Shown here piece by piece: positions 5,119-8,796 of a stretch of DNA of 8,796 nt. Origin of the DNA: JANXVY01 sp031365425. Lineage in GTDB: Bacteria; Pseudomonadota; Alphaproteobacteria; Rhizobiales; Hyphomicrobiaceae. The position numbers and the translations under genes are program-made. The DNA is taken from contig JANLYB010000306.1 in the NCBI GenBank assembly GCA_031365425.1, positions 1 to 8,796 on the forward strand. Reading direction: 5' to 3'. The first letter of the stretch is position 1; each line of letters begins with the position of its first letter. The notes under the pieces were generated by a model. The model did not search any database. It was not told the origin of the DNA and saw nothing but the letters and a program-made list of their open reading frames with translations.

Positions 5119-6354
5119 TCAGAAATTGAACAGCTTGGTCGCCCAATCAAAGTCGCCAGCGGTCGGCGGAGCAACCGGTTTGGGCCGGGCAGCCGGAGCC
5201 GTAATCGGCGCGTGTTTTGTCGCAACGACACCCCACGGTAGCATCTCATCAGGGTCGGCAGCCGAGCCCGGTAGCTTGACGGCAGCCTTTTGGGCGGCGG
5301 TCCCACCAGTCATCGGCCAAACGATTGACCGGGACGCAAGCGGGTCGGCGCTGGCGATCGTCGATTTGCGCGCCATTTCCTTGTCGGCGATGGCGTCAAA
5401 CTCGGGAAGCGTTGCGACCTGAGTGTTCGAGACGATATGGACGACCTTGAACCCGCGTGCCTTTAATTCATCGAGCAGCCCCCCAAGTGCGCCCGCCGTC
5501 GCCGGCTGGATGTCGTGAAACAGGATGATGCCCTTCTTCGCGTGCTCAAGCTGAGACAGCACATTGCGATGGACCAGCGCCGGGTCCTTTGAGCGATAAT
5601 CGTTGGAATCAACCTCAATCGAGAACGTGCTGATTTTGCGGCTCCGCACGTAGTCGAGCATCGTGTGGGGCGAACTGAGATACGGGAAACGGAAGAACGG
5701 CGACACGGGATGTCCGAGCGCCCTGCTCACCGCGCTGAACCCCAGTTCGATCTCACCGCGCGCCCGGGTCTGGTTGGTCTTGCGCACGTCCATGTGCGAC
5801 CAGGTATGCGTGCCAATCGTATGACCGCGGTTGGCAGTTTCCTTGACGAGGGCAGGGTCCGCGAGCGCCATCCGTCCGACGACGAAGAACGTCGCTTTGG
5901 TACAATGAGCTTCGAGCGCCTTCAAAACCGGCATCGTATAGGGCCGGAGCGGACCGTCGTCGAAAGTCAGCACGACCTCGCCGTCATGCAGGAAATCAAT
6001 GTCCTTGAACTGCTGGTGGCCATAGCGCGGACCGGTGCTGCTATCGATCACCTGCTCGCGTGTAACTCCGAGCGCGCCGGCGCTGCCGCAACCCTTGGCC
6101 GCGAGCGGCGCCGACCGCTTGGGACCGGATTTTACGATCGGCCTTGTGCCAGCCTGTGCAGCGCCGACAGACTGCGGCTTTGCGATGACAGCGCGCGCAG
6201 GACTAACCTCTGGGTCGCCGGAAGCGCTTTGTGCATAGGCCGCAATGCCGCCAACGCCGGTCACCGCCGTCAAAATCAGCGCCGTAACGGCCAGCGTCGA
6301 ACGTCGCTGCGTCCATAACGCTGCTGCAAGCACAGGTGTCAGGTTCAGTTTCAT
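5119..6354 (-). CDS. Exported or membrane-anchored polysaccharide deacetylase, NodB/CE4 family (paralog 2)
   Basis: A 411-residue metal-dependent de-N-acetylase. A hydrophobic stretch at about residues 20-38 ends at an AYA site (39-41), so it is either a cleaved signal peptide or an anchor. A linker of about 80 residues, rich in Ala, Pro and Lys, precedes the NodB domain (about 125-305). Motif 1 is TFDDG at 130-134, and motif 2 is THTWSH at 182-187 with His183 and His187. Motif 3 is RFPY at 222-225, motif 4 is the atypical VDSND at 248-252, and motif 5 is LFHD at 278-281. A Pro/Ala-rich tail ends in aromatic residues. The start used is the ATG at 6354, just before the export signal; the frame is open back to 6432, but those 26 residues precede the signal implausibly. 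AGGCG sits only a few bases before the ATG. Shared stretches such as CTKATFF, VGRMALA and RGHTIG show it is a paralog of the neighbouring deacetylase. Confidence 0.92.
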   Translation of the reverse strand: MKLNLTPVLAAALWTQRRSTLAVTALILTAVTGVGGIAAYAQSASGDPEVSPARAVIAKPQSVGAAQAGTRPIVKSGPKRSAPLAAKGCGSAGALGVTREQVIDSSTGPRYGHQQFKDIDFLHDGEVVLTFDDGPLRPYTMPVLKALEAHCTKATFFVVGRMALADPALVKETANRGHTIGTHTWSHMDVRKTNQTRARGEIELGFSAVSRALGHPVSPFFRFPYLSSPHTMLDYVRSRKISTFSIEVDSNDYRSKDPALVHRNVLSQLEHAKKGIILFHDIQPATAGALGGLLDELKARGFKVVHIVSNTQVATLPEFDAIADKEMARKSTIASADPLASRSIVWPMTGGTAAQKAAVKLPGSAADPDEMLPWGVVATKHAPITAPAARPKPVAPPTAGDFDWATKLFNF

Positions 6355-6360
6355 ATCGCC

Positions 6361-6388
6361 TATATAATCCACACCAAGCTGATGGCAA
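6361..6388 (-). promoter_or_regulatory. Candidate sigma-70 promoter of the second deacetylase
   Basis: On the minus strand TTGCCA (6388-6383) and TATATA (6366-6361) are separated by 16 bases. The -10 box ends six bases before the ATG at 6354, which would put the transcription start at or next to the start codon and make the mRNA nearly leaderless. Mixed AT sequences match such boxes by chance fairly often, so this is tentative. Confidence 0.4.
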
Positions 6389-6469
6389 ACCCATGCAGCG
6401 CAACTGTGGCAACGCGGCACCCCATTTGTCACATTCGAGACGCCGGTTCGGGGAGCCGACGGAGGCGGT

Positions 6470-7789
6470 TCAACTCGTCGGCGTGTCGAGTTTCCGGGTT
6501 AAGTTCTCAAATTCCTTACGCAATTCCTCGTTGCGGAAGATCTGCTCGAAGGTCGGTGCTTCGAGCTTTTGCAAGGCTTCGAACGACTGCGAACTGTCCT
6601 TCATCAAGTTGCGCAATTGGAAACTCGCTTCCACCGTTTCAAACGTGTTGTCAGCGATTCGCAGATCGTGGGCAGCCTTGAGACGTGCCTTGGCGAGCTG
6701 CTCGCGCTGCTGGCTCAGGTATTTCTTATAGCTCTTGGCAGCATCCTCGGCGAGCTTCTGAGCATCGCGGTTGGCTTCAAGGGCACGCTTCTGATCGGGT
6801 CGGTTTTCAGCCCGCATCAACTCGCCGGTCTTGGTCCGCGCGGCTTGGATGTCCTTCAGTATCGCGTCCAACTTGGGCCCGTAATTGGTATCGATCTTCG
6901 CAATTGTCGCGTCCTGTGACTGCACGAGCATAGCAAACAGCGCGGCATGCATGGCAAAGTACTTGCGCGAGGCGTTGAGATTGTCGCCGCTTGACGCCAT
7001 CAGCTTGCCGAGCTGACCGTCGATGACCTTGGCAGCATTGAACACGGCGACCAGACGGACGAGGTCGCCCGACAACACGCTGTCGAGCAACAGATCGACC
7101 TGATCGGGCGTCAGCTTCAGGCCGGAGTTCTGCAGCCCGGTAACGATCTCGGCCTTGGCGGCTTTGATCTCAGTCCGGTTAAGCTCAATCTTCTTGCCCA
7201 ACTCGACGATCTGCGCGCCGAGGCTGTCGACCGTATCGGTCAGCACGCCGGGCAGCATCCCATCCTTGGGCGCGGCGATCTGTTTTTCTTTCGCCTTGGT
7301 GATCTGATCTTCAATGTCGCGGATGTTTTTGCGCAGGCCCTCGATTTTCTTCTGCGTCTCGACAACGGGCACATCAGTGACGACGCCAAGCGCCGAGTTC
7401 AACAGCGCCTGCACCTTGACGTCGCGATCTTCGCGCGTTTCGGTGAAGAACGGCGGGATGACGAATTCGTCCTTACCGGGCAGCTTCTTGCCTTCACTGC
7501 GCTGCTTGGCCGTGTCCTGCAAAATCGCATCGACGGCGGCCATGAGCTTGCGCGCCGCTTCATAACCAGCCTCTCCTTCGCGCGGATCGGCGGCAACGGC
7601 AGGGGCCGCAGCAGCAGGCGCACCCGCAGCAGCGTTTGGAGCTTGTGCTTTAGGTTCGGTTTTATTGAGCAGATCCGCGATACCGTCCCGCCGGGCCGTT
7701 TGCGCATTCAGCCCGCCCGGCGCCATCAACACAACAGCCATGGCCCCGGCACGTACGGCACTCGACCAATGATTGTTGCCCCAGTTCAT
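6470..7789 (-). CDS. Periplasmic coiled-coil protein of unknown function
   Basis: A 439-residue protein that I do not recognise as a named family. Residues 1-29 form a signal peptide (hydrophobic core AGAMAVVLMAPGG, cleavage after LNA). A low-complexity Ala/Pro linker follows at about 46-67. The rest is mostly helical. Heptad-like charged segments lie at about 142-171 (TQKKIEGLRKNIRDIEDQI), at about 186-218, and as a long Lys/Glu/Gln-rich stretch from about 320 towards the C-terminus. No catalytic motif, lipobox or transmembrane segment beyond the signal is visible. The start used is the ATG at 7789, with AAAGGG nine bases upstream; a GTG at 7810 would place seven extra residues before the signal. 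It lies 115 bases upstream of the second deacetylase on the same strand, so a structural or scaffolding role in the envelope is possible. That role is inference from position and composition. Confidence 0.85.
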   Translation of the reverse strand: MNWGNNHWSSAVRAGAMAVVLMAPGGLNAQTARRDGIADLLNKTEPKAQAPNAAAGAPAAAAPAVAADPREGEAGYEAARKLMAAVDAILQDTAKQRSEGKKLPGKDEFVIPPFFTETREDRDVKVQALLNSALGVVTDVPVVETQKKIEGLRKNIRDIEDQITKAKEKQIAAPKDGMLPGVLTDTVDSLGAQIVELGKKIELNRTEIKAAKAEIVTGLQNSGLKLTPDQVDLLLDSVLSGDLVRLVAVFNAAKVIDGQLGKLMASSGDNLNASRKYFAMHAALFAMLVQSQDATIAKIDTNYGPKLDAILKDIQAARTKTGELMRAENRPDQKRALEANRDAQKLAEDAAKSYKKYLSQQREQLAKARLKAAHDLRIADNTFETVEASFQLRNLMKDSSQSFEALQKLEAPTFEQIFRNEELRKEFENLTRKLDTPTS

Positions 7790-7841
7790 GACGTCCAGCC
7801 CTTTGCGCACAGCCGGTATTCAAATCGCACCGGCGCGCGAG

Positions 7842-7860
7842 AAAGCCCCCAATTTGGGGC
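7842..7860 (-). terminator. Candidate terminator after the DUF4287-like gene
   Basis: On the minus strand GCCCC and GGGGC (7860-7856 with 7849-7845) form a five-pair G/C stem with a six-base loop AAATTG, followed immediately by TTT at 7844-7842. It lies about 50 bases after the stop codon at 7911 and before the coiled-coil gene. The T run is short, so strength is uncertain. Confidence 0.45.
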
Positions 7861-7910
7861 GAATCGATGGTTTTAACGAACACTTTACACAGCAACTCTT
7901 GGCACAAGAC

Positions 7911-8609
7911 TTAATCAGCTGTGTCACGGGCGCTGGCCGCAATCAGGTCCTTCAGGTCCTGGGTCAGTTGCCGGGCGTCCGTCAATACCAGCATATGGGA
8001 AAGCGCCGCCAGACTGTCGAGGCCAGGCTGGGGCTTTGTTCGCGACCAACCGGTGGCAGGCGTCCGCGCGCCAAAGGACAGCATCAGTCGAACGTCCTTC
8101 GCCCCAGCAAGAAGGGCTGCAAACGGGCGAACGTGACTCGTAACGATATGCCCGCTCAGCGCGCGCGCATCGGCACCGGGAACGGTGCTGAGAATATCGC
8201 GCAACACAGCCTGCGCTAACGGACGGTAAGCCTTCCCGGCGGCGAGCAGACCATCGATTTCATCGTCGGACTTAGCGGAAGAAACTTTCGCAGGCGCAAT
8301 GTGAGCCGATGCTTGCACCTCAACGGGCGCAAGCGCGGATGCAGGCTTCGCGGCCTTGCGTTTGTGTGCTTCGGCGGGTGTTCGCTCGCCGTCGGCGTAG
8401 ATCAGCCTGCCGCCATTGTGATGGATCCGTTCAATCCAAGAGGCACGAGCGAACGTGAAACCGTTCTGCCGCAACCAGTCGATGATTTCGTTGCGATGGG
8501 AAAGGCCCGCCCCAGCAATTGCCGCCATCCAGCCGTCGAGATCGCGTCCCGTATCGGCGGCAAGCCCGCCCACGAACGCGCGTTCCTTCTGGCTGAAATC
8601 GATGGACAT
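7911..8609 (-). CDS. DUF4287-like protein of unknown function
   Basis: A 232-residue protein, probably cytoplasmic because no signal peptide or membrane segment is visible. Residues about 10-66 resemble the DUF4287 domain, a small helical module with the pattern TGR-LDGW, GLSHRNEIIDWLRQ, then a helix rich in aromatic and basic residues (FTFARASWIERIHHNGG). A low-complexity Ala/Lys/Pro linker covers about 79-112. A C-terminal alpha/beta domain (about 125-225) contains HIVTSHVRPFAALLAGAKDVRLMLSFG. It is reminiscent of the DUF5655 domain sometimes paired with DUF4287, but this second match is weak. AGG at 8620-8622 is a plausible ribosome-binding site for the ATG at 8609. It is the first gene of the leftward array. 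Its relation to the envelope genes after it is unclear, and a possible terminator separates them. Confidence 0.8.
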   Translation of the reverse strand: MSIDFSQKERAFVGGLAADTGRDLDGWMAAIAGAGLSHRNEIIDWLRQNGFTFARASWIERIHHNGGRLIYADGERTPAEAHKRKAAKPASALAPVEVQASAHIAPAKVSSAKSDDEIDGLLAAGKAYRPLAQAVLRDILSTVPGADARALSGHIVTSHVRPFAALLAGAKDVRLMLSFGARTPATGWSRTKPQPGLDSLAALSHMLVLTDARQLTQDLKDLIAASARDTAD

Positions 8610-8683
8610 GACTTCGCGACCTGAATTTTTCCGCTTATTATCGGCTAATAGCTATAGCCTGACTCGAACTCCCAGCGACAGTT

Positions 8684-8701
8684 GCGTATAGCTTGATACG
8701 C
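8684..8701. repeat. Inverted repeat overlapping a candidate promoter
   Basis: GCGTAT at 8684-8689 and ATACGC at 8696-8701 are exact reverse complements separated by six bases. The right arm overlaps the TTGATA -35 candidate, a suitable position for a repressor operator. A second imperfect palindrome, GGCTA-N7-TAGCC at 8643-8659, lies nearer the divergent DUF4287-like gene. Confidence 0.4.
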
Positions 8702-8722
8702 AGGCTGACCGGCTTGCATAAG
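8693..8722 (+). promoter_or_regulatory. Candidate sigma-70 promoter for the gene at 8745
   Basis: TTGATA at 8693-8698 and CATAAG at 8717-8722 are spaced by 18 bases, about 22 bases before the ATG at 8745. Both boxes are partial matches. The position, immediately before a gene with a good ribosome-binding site, is the main support. Confidence 0.4.
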
Positions 8723-8744
8723 AAAATACAGGGGAGATGCCGTC

Positions 8745-8796
8745 ATGGCCATTTACAAAAACCTCGCCGCAGCCCTGATCGCCTGCGCCATTGCCG
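8745..8796 (+). CDS. Start of an exported protein gene, cut by the window end
   Basis: Only the first 17 codons are visible, and they read MAIYKNLAAALIACAIA. A Lys after a short polar start followed by an Ala/Leu/Ile-rich core is a typical Sec signal peptide, so the product is probably secreted or periplasmic. GGGGAG at 8731-8736 is a strong ribosome-binding site eight bases before the ATG. Another ATG at 8737 opens a frame that soon meets TGA, so 8745 is preferred. The mature product and its function lie outside the window. It is divergent from the DUF4287-like gene, with a 135-base shared upstream region. Confidence 0.7.
   Translation, partial: MAIYKNLAAALIACAIA

Noticed and set aside
5665..6318. 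Plus-strand ORF of 217 residues inside the second deacetylase gene
   Set aside because: Same reason: antisense of an assigned deacetylase, Arg-rich and without family features.
6363..6368. Perfect TATAAT on the plus strand
   Set aside because: No -35 match lies at normal spacing and no plus-strand gene follows, so it is treated as chance in an AT-rich promoter region.
6355..6432. Upstream extension of the second deacetylase by 26 residues
   Set aside because: It would place a Cys- and His-containing stretch before the export signal. The ATG at 6354 sits at the usual distance from the hydrophobic core.
1..8796. Search for CRISPR arrays, insertion sequences, attachment sites and toxin-antitoxin pairs
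   Set aside because: I saw no regularly spaced long repeats, transposase motifs, tRNA-end duplications or paired small toxin and antitoxin frames. The tRNA-Leu gene shows no integrase beside it.

Overview
The window looks like ordinary chromosome from an alphaproteobacterium, probably of the Rhizobiales/Hyphomicrobiales type. The reasons are the high GC content (roughly 60% by eye), a LysR regulator and a J-domain protein of alphaproteobacterial style, a LipB with canonical motifs, and paired periplasmic NodB-type deacetylases. This placement is an inference from protein style; no marker in the window fixes genus or species. I see no insertion sequence, phage gene, CRISPR array or plasmid function.

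Layout. Positions 1-492 (+) encode a small J-domain protein. It runs tail to tail into a LysR regulator (489-1352, -), and their stop codons overlap. A 320-base gap follows (1353-1672). It holds a 13-bp hairpin, a near-perfect 21-bp palindrome with LysR-box geometry and an 11-bp direct repeat phased at 21 bp. Next comes a 41-residue ORF (1673-1798, +) made only of Ala, Lys and Pro after its Met, resembling the basic tail of histone H1. It lies 30 bases upstream of a small exported acidic protein (1829-2191, +) that ends at a textbook terminator (2216-2248). The convergent gene behind that terminator is lipB (2260-2976, -), followed by tRNA-Leu(GAG) (3112-3196, +) and an exported monoheme cytochrome c (3362-3748, +).

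The right half is a leftward array of envelope genes: two paralogous exported polysaccharide deacetylases (3815-4867 and 5119-6354), a periplasmic coiled-coil protein of unknown function (6470-7789) and a DUF4287-like protein (7911-8609). A rightward gene for an exported protein begins at 8745 and is cut by the window end.

How they may work together. The two deacetylases and the coiled-coil protein all carry export signals and share a strand, so they could form an envelope or polysaccharide-modifying module. Gaps of about 115-250 bases, with hairpins in two of them, suggest separate transcription units rather than one tight operon. The lysine-rich mini-protein and its exported neighbour may be co-transcribed. 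LipB, the tRNA and the J-domain protein are housekeeping genes. Nothing here is clearly a new system. The best candidates for a second look are the mini histone-like gene with its structured upstream region, and the deacetylase pair with its coiled-coil neighbour.
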